Positions 8,031-16,815 of a stretch of DNA of 64,000 nt are shown here, piece by piece. Under the pieces are notes generated by a model. That model was not told the origin of the DNA. It was given only the letters and a program-made list of their open reading frames with translations, and searched no databases. The first letter of the stretch is position 1, and every line of letters begins with the position of its first letter. A program made the position numbers and the translations under genes. Origin of the DNA: Planctomycetota bacterium (GTDB taxonomy: Bacteria > Planctomycetota > MHYJ01 > WSZJ01 > JACPWG01); assembly GCA_016197205.1 (NCBI GenBank), contig JACPWG010000028.1, positions 1 through 64,000 on the forward strand, given 5' to 3'.

Positions 8031-10229
8031 ATGAACGAGCTGTGCGGCGGTGAGGAATCGGGCCAGGGGAAGGCACGGTGGGCGCTCGAGGCCTTCGGCG
8101 CCCAGGCGGCGCTCGTGCTCCTGCTTGCGGCGCTCGCGTACGCCAACGCGCCGGACTGCGACTTCGTCTGGGACGACGTCCCGGCGATCCGGGAAAACCC
8201 GCTTCTCCGCGACCCGGGTCGCATTCCCACGCTCTTCCGGACCCAGTATTGGACGGCCGAGACCGGGACGAGCCTCTATCGCCCGCTCCTGATGACCAGC
8301 TTCGCACTCGATCGGTGGTGGTTCGGACCTGAGGCGCGGGGCTTTCATGTCATGAACGTCGCGTGGCACGCGGCCGCATGCCTTGCCCTCCTCGCCCTGT
8401 TTCGCCGACTCGCGGGGCGGGGCCTCGTCCCGCTCGCCGCGGCCCTGCTCTTCGCGGCCCATCCGGTGCACGCGGAAGCGGTCACCGGCCTGGTCGGGCG
8501 TTCGGACGTGCAGGCTGCCCTCTTTGCGTTTCTCTCCCTGCTCTGCTACGAACGACAGCGCGAAGCAACCGGGTTGCGCGCGGCGGCGTGGATCGTCGCG
8601 GGCGCGGCCTCCTTCCTGCTCGGCCTCTTGTGCAAGGAAGCGGCCGTGGTCGCGCCCGGCCTCGCCCTCCTCCTCGAGTGGCGGCATCGACAGCCCGGCG
8701 GCGAGGCAGGGGGCGTTCCCGCACCGGGCGAGACCAGCCGCCGCATCCTGACGGCGCTGGCGGCCCACGTTCTCGCCCTGATCACCTACCTCGTTGCTCG
8801 GCATGCCGTGGTCGGAACCGTGGGCGTCCGGATGACCGTGTTCGAAGATGCCGGCACGGACCCCTTGTCCAGGGTGCTCTTGATGTCGCGAGTGCTCTCC
8901 GACTACGTCAGGATGATGGTGCTGCCGATCGGCCTCACGGGCTCGTACAGCCTGAACACGCGGCCGGACCTCCTGACCGTCCCCATCGGCGACGTCGGTT
9001 CCTGGGCCGCGGTAGCGTTCCTGCTCACGCTGGCGACGGCGGCCCTGCGCGCTCGCACCCGTCAGCCGGCCTTCGCCGTCGGCGTGGGCTGGTTCTTCCT
9101 GAGCCTGGCCCCGGTTTCGAATCTTGTCTTCCCGATCGGCGCGCTCAAGGCCGAGCGGTTCTTGTACCTGCCTTCCGCCGGCGCAGCCCTCGCGCTCGGC
9201 GCGGCCCTGGCGGCGGGGATCGGGCGCCTCCGTTCGCGCGAGCGCTCGACGGGGAGTGCACTCTTGGGGACGGCGCTCCTGCCGGCGGTGTTGACGTGCG
9301 CGGTGGCCGCGACGTTGATCCGGAATTTCGCCTGGACCAGCCCGGAGGCCTTCTGGGAGGACGTGCTTGCGAAGGAGCCCGGCAATCCGAGCGGCTACGT
9401 GGGGCGGGGGTTCAATCGCCTGGAGGCGGGGGAAGCCCATCAACTCCTCGGTCAGGCGGCCGAAGCGGAGGCTGCGCTCGGAGAGGCGGTCACGGCATTT
9501 CGCGAGGCCATCCGCCTGAACCCGGCGTTACAGCAAGCGCGCATTTTCGAGGGGGAGGCCCTTCGCGTCCGCGCGAGAGTCGATGCGGAGCGCGGACGGC
9601 ACGCTTCCGCGCGGGCGCTTTATGGGGAGGCGCTTGCCGCCTTCGAGCGCGCGTGCCGGCCGAAGCAGCAAGTCGACGCGCTCCTCCATCGGGCCTTCAC
9701 GCGGTTGGAGGTCGCGAAGCTGGACCCCGCCGAGAGAGCGAGGCAGGAGACCGAGGCCCGCCGTGATTTCGAGGACGCGCTTGCGGTTCGGCCCGACTCG
9801 TCGCGGGTCCTCTCGGGCCTTGCATTTCTGGCGTGCCGGCAGGGGCGTTTTGAGGAGGCGCTGGAGTGCGCGGGGCGGGCGCTTGCGCTGCAGCCCGACG
9901 ACTTGCAGGCCCTTTACCTTCGGGGCCGGGCGCTGGTCGCACTCGGGGCGCAGGAGGAAGCGCTTCGTGTCCTGGACCGGTTGCTCACGCTGGAGGGGGG
10001 GCACGCGGGGGGGCGTCACCAGCGCGGGCTCGCAAGGCTTCGGGGCGGGGGAGACGCGCGGGCCGCGGCCGCGGACCTGCGCGAGGCCGCCCGCTTGGAT
10101 CCTGGTGAAGAGGAGGTGTTCGAGGACCTGGCGAAGGCTTTGCGTGCGTGCGGGGACGAACCGGGGGCCCAGAGTGCGGAGCGGGCCGCGGCTGCCAGAC
10201 CGACGCCCCGAGGGGAAGGGGGGAAATGA
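8031..10229 (+). CDS. GT-C membrane glycosyltransferase with TPR tail (TMTC-like)
   Basis: 732 aa, the most complete of the five paralogues. About 11 membrane segments fill residues 20-430. Family motifs: FVWDDVPAI near 46-54 (catalytic acidic pair), SLYRPLLM, HPVHAEAV near 143, GRSDVQ, LLCKEAAVV near 200, and PVSNLVFPIGALKAERFLY near 361-379. Residues 445-730 are TPRs (NPALQQARIFEGEALR, PDDLQALYLRGRALVALG, and so on). Known relatives (TMTC1-4, GT105) use dolichyl-phosphate-mannose; the bacterial substrate is unproven. It follows the first paralogue by 98 bp on the same strand and both run toward the pseudopilin genes. The start ATG has only a weak ribosome site. Confidence 0.85.
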   Translation: MNELCGGEESGQGKARWALEAFGAQAALVLLLAALAYANAPDCDFVWDDVPAIRENPLLRDPGRIPTLFRTQYWTAETGTSLYRPLLMTSFALDRWWFGPEARGFHVMNVAWHAAACLALLALFRRLAGRGLVPLAAALLFAAHPVHAEAVTGLVGRSDVQAALFAFLSLLCYERQREATGLRAAAWIVAGAASFLLGLLCKEAAVVAPGLALLLEWRHRQPGGEAGGVPAPGETSRRILTALAAHVLALITYLVARHAVVGTVGVRMTVFEDAGTDPLSRVLLMSRVLSDYVRMMVLPIGLTGSYSLNTRPDLLTVPIGDVGSWAAVAFLLTLATAALRARTRQPAFAVGVGWFFLSLAPVSNLVFPIGALKAERFLYLPSAGAALALGAALAAGIGRLRSRERSTGSALLGTALLPAVLTCAVAATLIRNFAWTSPEAFWEDVLAKEPGNPSGYVGRGFNRLEAGEAHQLLGQAAEAEAALGEAVTAFREAIRLNPALQQARIFEGEALRVRARVDAERGRHASARALYGEALAAFERACRPKQQVDALLHRAFTRLEVAKLDPAERARQETEARRDFEDALAVRPDSSRVLSGLAFLACRQGRFEEALECAGRALALQPDDLQALYLRGRALVALGAQEEALRVLDRLLTLEGGHAGGRHQRGLARLRGGGDARAAAADLREAARLDPGEEEVFEDLAKALRACGDEPGAQSAERAAAARPTPRGEGGK

Positions 10230-10501
10230 AGGCGTGATTCAAGTCGCCGCCTACGTAGAGCCCAGCCGACAGCCGTGCCTGACCACGTGGGCACGGCAGC
10301 GTCGTGCCCCTCCGGAGGTCGGCCGACGGCGAGCAGTGACCCGGAGTTGAACCATGCCGGGATGAAGCAGGCGGGCGCGCCCCTGACGCGGGAAAGTCGC
10401 CCTCAGTCCCGTGCCGTGGGGGTGGTGGGCGCGACCTCGAGCCCCGCGGCGGGGCGCACGTCGGAGCCACGCCCCGTCGCCCCGCGGGTGGAGGAGCGCT
10501 C
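10230..10501. other. gene-free spacer with hairpins
   Basis: No gene is seen. About 10271-10294 holds an inverted repeat GCCGTGCC / GGGCACGGC without a T-tract, which could help end transcription of the GT-C gene. The rest is GC-rich and leads into repeat E. Confidence 0.35.
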
Positions 10502-10632
10502 GTGGCCCGTTGACGAGCTTCGGACACAGTCGTCAACTCTGCTACGACGGGTCGTAATCTAGGGGGCCGTTCGCGCGGGCCGGAGGCCCGCACCCCCAGG
10601 CATCGTGACTGGACTTCGTCAACGGGCCACTA
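10502..10632 (+). mobile_element. element E, copy 1 (inverted-repeat element at pseudopilin 3' end)
   Basis: GTGGCCCGTTGACGA at 10502-10516 is the exact inverse complement of 10616-10630, bounding a 129-bp unit. Inside lies a 7-bp hairpin GCGGGCC/GGCCCGC (10575-10591) and the shared block CCCGCACCCCCAGGCATCGT. Partial relatives are at 35782-35836 and 39957-40009. The TAG stop of the pseudopilin gene (10630-10632) begins at the last base of the repeat. Confidence 0.6.
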
Positions 10633-11310
10633 GGTCGAGCGGAGTCCGGTCGTGCTCACCGTGTACAGGAGGAACTGGTTGGAACCCGGCTCGATCGCAT
10701 CGCAATGGCCGTCGAATGCGAGCGTGTTCGTGGAGTTGGTCGGCGCACCGGACGGTCCACCGTGGTTGCAGTTGAAATTGGCGCCCGCCCCGAAAATGAT
10801 GTCGCCACCGATGAACACATCCGGGCGGACGGCATCGCTCAGCCGGCTGGGATTTCCCGGGTAGATAGCGCCGGTGCCCAGCGCAGCGGGGAAGTTCGAG
10901 CCGAACCGTGGGCCCGTGTAATCGACGATGGTGGACGACAGGGCGGAGCCGAGCACCTTGCAGGCGAAGAGACCGTCCTCACCCGGGCGCTGGACGACCG
11001 CGTCGGTCTGGGCGGGGATTCTGTACAAATAGGCCCAGAAGTCCCCGTTTGGCGTGCCCGGAATGGGTGCGCCGCTCCCCTGCCCTGGTTGCATCAGCGT
11101 GATGGGAAAGGAACGGTTGTCGCCGTACCGCGTGAGGTAGGAGGCGAGGACCGTGCCGAGCTGCCGTAGATTGTTCTTGCAGTCCACCGTGCGAGCCTCG
11201 CGCCGAGCGCTCACATAGGCAGGTGCAAGCAAGGATGCGAGCACGCCGATGATCCCCATGACGATGAGGAGCTCGACGATGGTGAAGCCCTTGCGAAGAC
11301 GTGCGATCAC
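10630..11310 (-). CDS. type IV/II pseudopilin, FDGH class (Planctomycete prepilin-like)
   Basis: 226-aa prepilin-like protein. The N-terminus VIARLRKGFTIVELLIVMGI carries the prepilin peptidase site (KG|FTIVE, with Glu at +5) and the hydrophobic alpha1 helix. The C-terminal part has GGDIIFGAGANFNCNHGG and LAFDGHCDAIE, a spaced-out version of the H-X9-DG signature of Planctomycete prepilins. A longer frame (start 11406) exists, but the GTG at 11310 has GGGAGGGATTC directly upstream and gives the standard short leader. It is a paralogue of the next gene, 201 bp away, on the same strand. Such proteins form pseudopili in type II-like secretion or type IV pilus machines; no assembly ATPase or peptidase lies in the window. 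Confidence 0.85.
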   Translation of the reverse strand: MIARLRKGFTIVELLIVMGIIGVLASLLAPAYVSARREARTVDCKNNLRQLGTVLASYLTRYGDNRSFPITLMQPGQGSGAPIPGTPNGDFWAYLYRIPAQTDAVVQRPGEDGLFACKVLGSALSSTIVDYTGPRFGSNFPAALGTGAIYPGNPSRLSDAVRPDVFIGGDIIFGAGANFNCNHGGPSGAPTNSTNTLAFDGHCDAIEPGSNQFLLYTVSTTGLRST

Positions 11311-11426
11311 GAATCCCTCCCGCCTGAGCCCCGCCGCCGCGTTCGAGGGCCCAGGGAAATGCGTGTGCGGGTACATCCGAAAGGCCGGAAAGCCCGGAAC
11401 GGGCATCCCGCGTTGACCAAAGGAGA

Positions 11427-11457
11427 AAGGGGCAACCTGGTTCTCAGGTTGCCCCTT
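11427..11457 (-). terminator. hairpin terminator after pseudopilin 2
   Basis: A 13-bp perfect stem (AAGGGGCAACCTG / CAGGTTGCCCCTT) with a 5-nt loop. On the minus strand it is followed by a pyrimidine-rich TCTCCTTTGG. It lies 55 bp beyond the stop of the gene ending at 11512 and before the start of the gene at 11310, so it probably separates the two pseudopilin transcripts. Confidence 0.7.
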
Positions 11458-11511
11458 CCCGTGAATGACCTCGATCTGATGACTCAGACCTTGTGTTCCA
11501 CTCGCCCCAGA

Positions 11512-12174
11512 CTACGTCGCCCGAGCGCCCGTGGTCCCGTTGCGGTAGATGGTGTGCTTCTGGCCGGAGGGCACAACCGCCTCAACGTGGCCGTCGAACG
11601 CCAGGAAGTTCCAGTCGTCGTTCGGGGTGTTGTTCAGACCGCCGTGGTTCGGGACCACCGCGGCGCCGATCGCGCAGTCGCCACCGATGGGCGTGTCGCC
11701 GCGCACGGCCTCAGAGATGCGGGTGTTCGGGTACATCGACGCGTTCGGCGCCGTGTCCCACGTGCCCTGGAAGCGGGGGGCGGTGTACTCCAGAGCAGTG
11801 GTCGTCGGCTGCGAACCGGTCACCTTGCAGACGTAGATGCCATCGTCGCCAGGCCGCTGCGACACTGCATTCGTCTGGTTCGGGTTCCGGTAGAGCCACG
11901 CCCAGAAGCAACCGTTCGGAGACACGTTCGCGACCGCGGCGCCGTTGCCGCTGCCGAACGTGTCCGTGATGGGATAGCTCCGGTCCCCACCGTACCGGCT
12001 CACGTACAACGTGAGGTAGTTGCCCAACTGCTTCAGGTTGTTCTTGCAGTCGCTCTTCTTCGACTGCTTTCTGGCGGACGCCAGAGCGGGCAGCAACAGA
12101 GCTGCGAGGACACCGATGATGGCAATGACGACCAGGAGCTCGATCAGGGTGAAGCCCTTCCTCTCGCGTCTCAT
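11512..12174 (-). CDS. type IV/II pseudopilin, FDGH class (Planctomycete prepilin-like)
   Basis: 220 aa. [20 protein letters not shown] is a textbook class III prepilin leader: peptidase cut after RKG, Glu at mature position 5, then a 20-residue hydrophobic helix. The C-terminal domain has [17 protein letters not shown] and [11 protein letters not shown]; in both pseudopilins the gap between the His and the DG is longer than the nine residues of the usual signature. The ribosome site AAGGAGG lies 9 nt upstream and a perfect TTGACA/TATAAT promoter is at 12259-12286, with an AT-rich UP-like stretch above it, so strong expression is expected. The strong signals suggest a major pilin-like subunit, with the neighbouring paralogue minor. 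Both are flanked by TMTC-like glycosyltransferases. Confidence 0.88.
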   Translation of the reverse strand: MRRERKGFTLIELLVVIAIIGVLAALLLPALASARKQSKKSDCKNNLKQLGNYLTLYVSRYGGDRSYPITDTFGSGNGAAVANVSPNGCFWAWLYRNPNQTNAVSQRPGDDGIYVCKVTGSQPTTTALEYTAPRFQGTWDTAPNASMYPNTRISEAVRGDTPIGGDCAIGAAVVPNHGGLNNTPNDDWNFLAFDGHVEAVVPSGQKHTIYRNGTTGARAT

Positions 12175-12258
12175 AGGTTTCCACCTCCTTGAAAAAAGAA
12201 CGCTGAGAACGGGAAAAACAGCAGATGACAGATATGAATAGGACTCCGATTAAGCTGG

Positions 12259-12286
12259 ATTATACAGCGTGACGGGGACGTGTCAA
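12259..12286 (-). promoter_or_regulatory. consensus sigma70 promoter of pseudopilin 2
   Basis: Minus strand: TTGACA (12286-12281), 16-nt spacer, TATAAT (12264-12259). Upstream of the -35 is an A/T-rich stretch (AGAAAAGACTCTAGAAAAAT) like an UP element. Leader of about 80 nt to the ATG at 12174. It is the best promoter match in the window. Confidence 0.85.
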
Positions 12287-12402
12287 GCTATTTTTCTAGA
12301 GTCTTTTCTAATCTTGGCTTCGGGCAAATCTCGATCACCACCGCGCGAGCGGGCAAACCCTCCCGGAATGCCCGCCCCTCGGTGTCCGCCGCCGGATCCG
12401 CG

Positions 12403-14423
12403 TCAAGTCCCCGAATTCCTCTCTGCCGCCAATTTCGTACGCAGCTCGTCCACATGCCGGCGCGCAGCCTCCAGGATCCCGGCGAAGCGCGGTTGCACCT
12501 CCGCCAGCCGCAGGAACTCCTCCCACTCCCGGATCGCCGTCACCAGGTCCGTCCCCTCCAGGAGTTCCGCAAGCTCTTTCCTAGCCTCCGCCAGGCCGCC
12601 CGCAAGCCCGATCGCTCGACGAAATTCGCGCTCCGCCTCCTCCCGCCGGCCTAGCCGCCGGAGCAGCACCCCCAGATTCTGGTGCCCCTCCGCGCGCCCC
12701 GCCCCCAGCCCGCGGTCGGCGAACGCGGGTCCATCTCCGCCGCTTCCGCAAACGCCTGTCGCGCCCCGTCGAGATCCTTTTTCCGCAGGCGGAGCCGGCC
12801 CTCCCCCAGCCGCAGCGCGGACGACGGATCCGGGTCCACGGCGGCCCCTCGCCGCAGTGCCTCCATCCCCTCGTCGACCCGGTCCAAGTTGAAGAGCAGT
12901 TGCCCGTAGTTGTACCAGACCACGCACTGTCGCGGAGACAGCGCGAGCGCCTGCCGAAAAATCGGGAGGGCCTCCGCGCCGCGCCCTGCCGCCGCGAGGC
13001 TCGAGGCCAGATTGCACAGGGCCATCGGGTTGTCCGGCGTCCTTTCCAGCATCCGGTCGGCCGCGTTCCCCTCGCTCGACCAGCCGCGCGCCCCGACCAG
13101 GGTCGCGCTCCCGAACGCGACGACCAGGAGCGCCGCCGAGACGCGCCCCGTTCGCGCGCCGGAGTCCCACGCCCGGCCCGCTCCCCATCCCAGGAACGCG
13201 CAGACCCCCACGGAAGGCAGGTAGAGCAGCCGCGCCGCCCCCAGCACTCCAAGCGGCGCCAGCAGGTGCGTGACCGGCAGCAGCAGGAGCGCGGCCATGA
13301 GCACGCCCAACCCGGCCGGTGATCCGCGCGCGAAGCCCCGGAGCGCGAAGGACAGGAGCAGCACCAGTATGAGGACCCCGGCCCAGGCCAGCGGGTCCGC
13401 CGCGCCGCTATCCGGGTACGACGGACGCGCGTAGTCCGAGCCGACCCCCGCGCCGAGCAGGCCCGGCAGGTACTCCGTCGTGAAAAAGCGCGCGACCGTG
13501 AGAGAGGCGTCCAGCCGGGAGACTCCGGCGAAATACCGGATCTCGGCCGGGACGCTCAGCCACCCGAGCACCGCGACGCGCACGCCGAGGTACGCAAGCA
13601 CCACGCCCGCGTAGCCGGCGTACAGCCGCCACGAAAGGGTGCGGAGAAAGCCCGGCACGTGTTTGCCGGTTCCACCGACCGGCGCCGGGGGCGCGCCCGC
13701 GAGCGCCCCGCGCGCCTGCATCCAGGCGGAGAGATCGCACAACCACACGACCGCGGGGAGCGCGAGGCACGACTCTTTCGAAAGCAGCGCCGCGGCGTAG
13801 AACATCGGCCCGGCCCAGCGCGCCCCCGCACCCCGCAGATGACACGCCAGCGCCGCGACCGAGAAAAGCGCGGACAACAACTCCCCCCGCTGGCTCACCC
13901 AGGCCACCGCGTCCACGTGCGCCGGGTGGAGGGCGAAGAGCAACCCCGCGAAGAGCGCACCCGGCGGGCCCAGTCGCAGCCGCAGGGCCAGGTCCGCGAC
14001 GAGCAGCGACACGAGGCCGTGCAGCAACAGGTTGACGAGATGGTAGGACCACGGGTCCAGCCCCCCCGGCGGGTCGGGGAGCCGCCGGCAATGAGGGCAC
14101 ACTGAGGGACCCTCCAGCCAGGCCGCCAGCGCGTGGTTGAGGGAGAGCGACGCAATGGTAAACGGTCGGTAGGAGGCCTTCATGGCCAGGTCGGTCGACG
14201 TCTCCCGGCCCCCCGGCCGTTCCTGATCCCAGAAACCGCGCCGGAAGAGCGTAGGGAGATCGCCGAGATGTCGAATCAGACGGTTGTGGGTGACGATTCG
14301 TTCGTCGTCCACCGCGAAGCCCGCCCCCAGCGTGGAGGCGTACGCGCAGCCGACGGCGAGAAAGATCGCGGCCGCGCCGCACCGACCCCGCCACCCTACT
14401 GCGCCAGGACGTACCTCGTTCAC
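12403..14423 (-). pseudogene. GT-C/TPR glycosyltransferase (TMTC-like) with a late frameshift
   Basis: Third paralogue. GTG 14423 overlaps the stop of the upstream paralogue (GTGA). The first frame encodes the full GT-C part: FAVDDERIV, SYRPFTIAS, HPAHVDAVAW, QRGELL, LLSKESCLAL, LLAPLGVLGAARLLYLPS, then TPRs, and runs off-family after EAAEMDPRSP near 12735, stopping at 12651. The next frame carries the missing C-terminus (GHQNLGVLLRRLGRREEAE ... IREWEEFLRLAEVQPRFAG ... LRTKL) to 12403, which matches the tail of the neighbouring paralogue (AVAEWEEFVRAAG). One base is therefore missing between about 12700 and 12735, in a G-rich run, so a sequencing error is as likely as a real mutation. A CPHC pair in the first large loop is peculiar to this copy. 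If intact, about 670 aa. Confidence 0.75.
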
Positions 14424-16549
14424 TTTTTCTCCCTGGCGTGTTCGAGTTGCTGTCGGACCCACTCCACCCCCTTTGCGTAACGGGCGGCATCGCCGGCCGC
14501 GCGCACGAATTCCTCCCACTCGGCGACCGCGTGAGCTGGGTCGCCTTGGCGAGCGAGGGCGACGCCGAGCTGGAGCCGGGCCTCCAGGAGCGCGGGATCC
14601 AGCCGCAGCGCGGTACGCAGCTCCCCCTCGGCCTCCCGCGGCCTGCCCGCCTTTAGCAGCAGGGCACCCAGGCCCTGGCGCAAGGCGGCCGAAGCGCCCG
14701 CGGAGGCGACCGCGCCACGATACGCCTGCTCCGCGCCGACGAGGTCCCCCGTCTCCTCCAAAGTGACCGCGAGGAGCCCCCATGCGGCCGTCAGCCCCGG
14801 TTCGGAAGCCACCGCACTCCGCAGCCGGCCGATCGCTTCCGCGTGCCGTCGCATGTGGCGCAGGAGGCCCCCGAGGTTGAGCGCGGCAATCGCGCGGTCC
14901 GGGTCGATGGACAGGCACCGGCGGAAATCGGTCTCTGCTTCCTCGAACTTTCCCTCGTCGGCGGCGATCTCGGCGAGTCGTTGCCACGCCTCCGCGGACT
15001 CAGGCGCCTCCTTGAACGCCTCCGCGATCGCCGCCCGGGCCTCCGCGGTCTCTCCCCGCAGGCGCAGGAAGTGGGCGGTTGCGATCCAGGGCAGCTCTCG
15101 ATTGTTGCGCCCCTTCCCTTGCACGCGGCGCAGGAGGGCGAGGGCCTCGTCGCAACGCCCCTGGTCGCCGTACACGGCGGCGAGGTTGACCACGGGCAGC
15201 ACGGCCTCCGGGGCCAGCGCCGCCGCGCGTTCGAGGAGCGGGACCGCTTTTCGCAGATCCCCGGAGCGATAGGCGACGAGGCCGAGATTGATGTGGGGGG
15301 TCGGGTTGTCCGGCGTGCGTTCGAGCATCGCGGCGTAGAGGGTGGCCCCATGACGCCAGAGCGCCGCCTCTTGCACGGCGAGAAGCGCAAACAGGGCAAG
15401 CACCCCTCCGAGGAACGGGCGCGCGAGCGGCGCCGGCCCGCCGCGGAAGGCCGTGCACGCCGCGGCAAGCGACACGCAGGCCCCGAGCGACGGGAGGTAC
15501 AGGTAGCGCTGCGCGCCGAGGGCCCAGATGGGAACGAGGAGATTGCTGACCGGCAGGTAGGCGACGAAGGCGAAGAGCACGCCGAAGGCCGCCACGGAGC
15601 GTCGCCGCAGGGCGAGCCAGCCGGCGGCGACCACAGCCGTCGCCAGGCCCGCGGTTTCGAGCCAGGCGACCACCTCCCGCGGCCCGGCGTCGGCAAACGC
15701 GGGACGCTGGTAGTCGCACGAGATGCGAACGCCGAGGAGAAGGCCCGGGAGGCAGTGCTCGGCGAAAAACCGGCCCATGGTCAGCACGACGACGACGAAG
15801 GGGCAGTCCGTGAAATAGGCGCGGTCCCCCCCGGCGCCGAGCGCGCCCAGCGCCTGGTAACGAAGGGCGAGACAAGGGGCGAGCGGAAGCGCGAAGGCGG
15901 CGCACGCGACCACGGACCCGCGCAGCGAGCGGCGGCGGGGCTCGCCGGGAAACGCGAGATCGCCGAGGAAGAGCACCACGGGGAGGGTCGCGGCGTCCTC
16001 CTTCGCGAGAAGGCCCAGGCCGTAGGCTAGGAGTGCGCCGGCGAGCCCCGGCCGGTCGCCGCGGAGGTACAGCAGCCACCCCAGGAGGTAGAAGCCGGCG
16101 GAAAGCAGCGCGTCGCGTTGGGCGATGCCGGCCACCGGCTCCGCGTGCACGGGATGGAGGGCGAAGAGGAGCGCCGTCGCGTCGGCGAGTAGGCACGGGC
16201 CGAAGAGCTTGCGCGCGAGGAGGAGCACGAGGAGCGCGTTGACCGTGTGCAGGAGGACGTTCGTGACGTGATACCCCGTCGGGGCGAGGCCGTAGAGACG
16301 GTAGTCCACGGCGAACGACAACACGGTGAGGGGACGATAGCCCTGGCCGCGGAAGTAGGGCGAGGAGAAGATGCGACCGAGCGTCGTCCCGGGTTTGATC
16401 AGCGGATTGCGCTCGACGATGAAGTGATCATCGAAGACGAGCTCCCCCTGGAGGGCGACCGCGTAGGTCCCCCAAATCGCGAGGACGATGAGCGCGGGGA
16501 CGGTCCACGCCTGGAGGCGCGAGGCGGCGGGCGCGCAGGAGGGAGTCAT
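14420..16549 (-). CDS. GT-C membrane glycosyltransferase with TPR tail (TMTC-like)
   Basis: 709 aa. Motifs in order: LVFDDHFIVERNPL (acidic pair near 36-37), GYRPLTVLSF, HPVHAEPVAG, QRDALLSAGF, LLAKEDAATLPV, VSNLLVPIWALGAQRYLYLPS, then about eight TPRs from residue 425 (TPHINLGLVAYRSGDLRKA, and so on) ending EHAREKK. ATG 16549 is preferred; the frame extends 66 nt further up, but that part is AAATTTCAAA-type repeat DNA. No clear ribosome site or promoter remains upstream, since the repeat block begins about 50 bp away. The stop overlaps the GTG of the next paralogue (GTGA), so the two are translationally coupled. Confidence 0.85.
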   Translation of the reverse strand: MTPSCAPAASRLQAWTVPALIVLAIWGTYAVALQGELVFDDHFIVERNPLIKPGTTLGRIFSSPYFRGQGYRPLTVLSFAVDYRLYGLAPTGYHVTNVLLHTVNALLVLLLARKLFGPCLLADATALLFALHPVHAEPVAGIAQRDALLSAGFYLLGWLLYLRGDRPGLAGALLAYGLGLLAKEDAATLPVVLFLGDLAFPGEPRRRSLRGSVVACAAFALPLAPCLALRYQALGALGAGGDRAYFTDCPFVVVVLTMGRFFAEHCLPGLLLGVRISCDYQRPAFADAGPREVVAWLETAGLATAVVAAGWLALRRRSVAAFGVLFAFVAYLPVSNLLVPIWALGAQRYLYLPSLGACVSLAAACTAFRGGPAPLARPFLGGVLALFALLAVQEAALWRHGATLYAAMLERTPDNPTPHINLGLVAYRSGDLRKAVPLLERAAALAPEAVLPVVNLAAVYGDQGRCDEALALLRRVQGKGRNNRELPWIATAHFLRLRGETAEARAAIAEAFKEAPESAEAWQRLAEIAADEGKFEEAETDFRRCLSIDPDRAIAALNLGGLLRHMRRHAEAIGRLRSAVASEPGLTAAWGLLAVTLEETGDLVGAEQAYRGAVASAGASAALRQGLGALLLKAGRPREAEGELRTALRLDPALLEARLQLGVALARQGDPAHAVAEWEEFVRAAGDAARYAKGVEWVRQQLEHAREKK

Positions 16550-16599
16550 CGCGAGACTCGGATGTGGAAGCGAGAAGGCAAGCGAGCCATGACCGGCGC

Positions 16600-16815
16600 A
16601 ATCGGCAATCGGCAATCAGCAATCGGAAATTTCAAATTTCAAATTTCAAATCGCAAAACGCAAAACGAACCACCAAATTCTCCATTCTCCATTCTCCATT
16701 CAAAAATCTCAAATCTCAAATCCCAACTCGGGCGAAGGCCCGAAACCCAAACGGACGACGAAACCACCAAGCCACCAAGGCACGAAGACCACGAAGGACC
16801 GTCAGTGAGGGGGGC
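16600..16815. repeat. block of short tandem oligonucleotide runs
   Basis: Several different short units follow one another: CAATCGG (x4), AAATTTC (x3), GCAAAAC (x2), CCATTCT (x3), AAATCTC (x3), and from 16760 ACCAAG/CACGAAGACCACGAAGG. Each run is perfect or nearly so. The last 100 bp overlap the C-terminal codons of the gene ending at 16716. No gene fits here otherwise. Confidence 0.65.
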
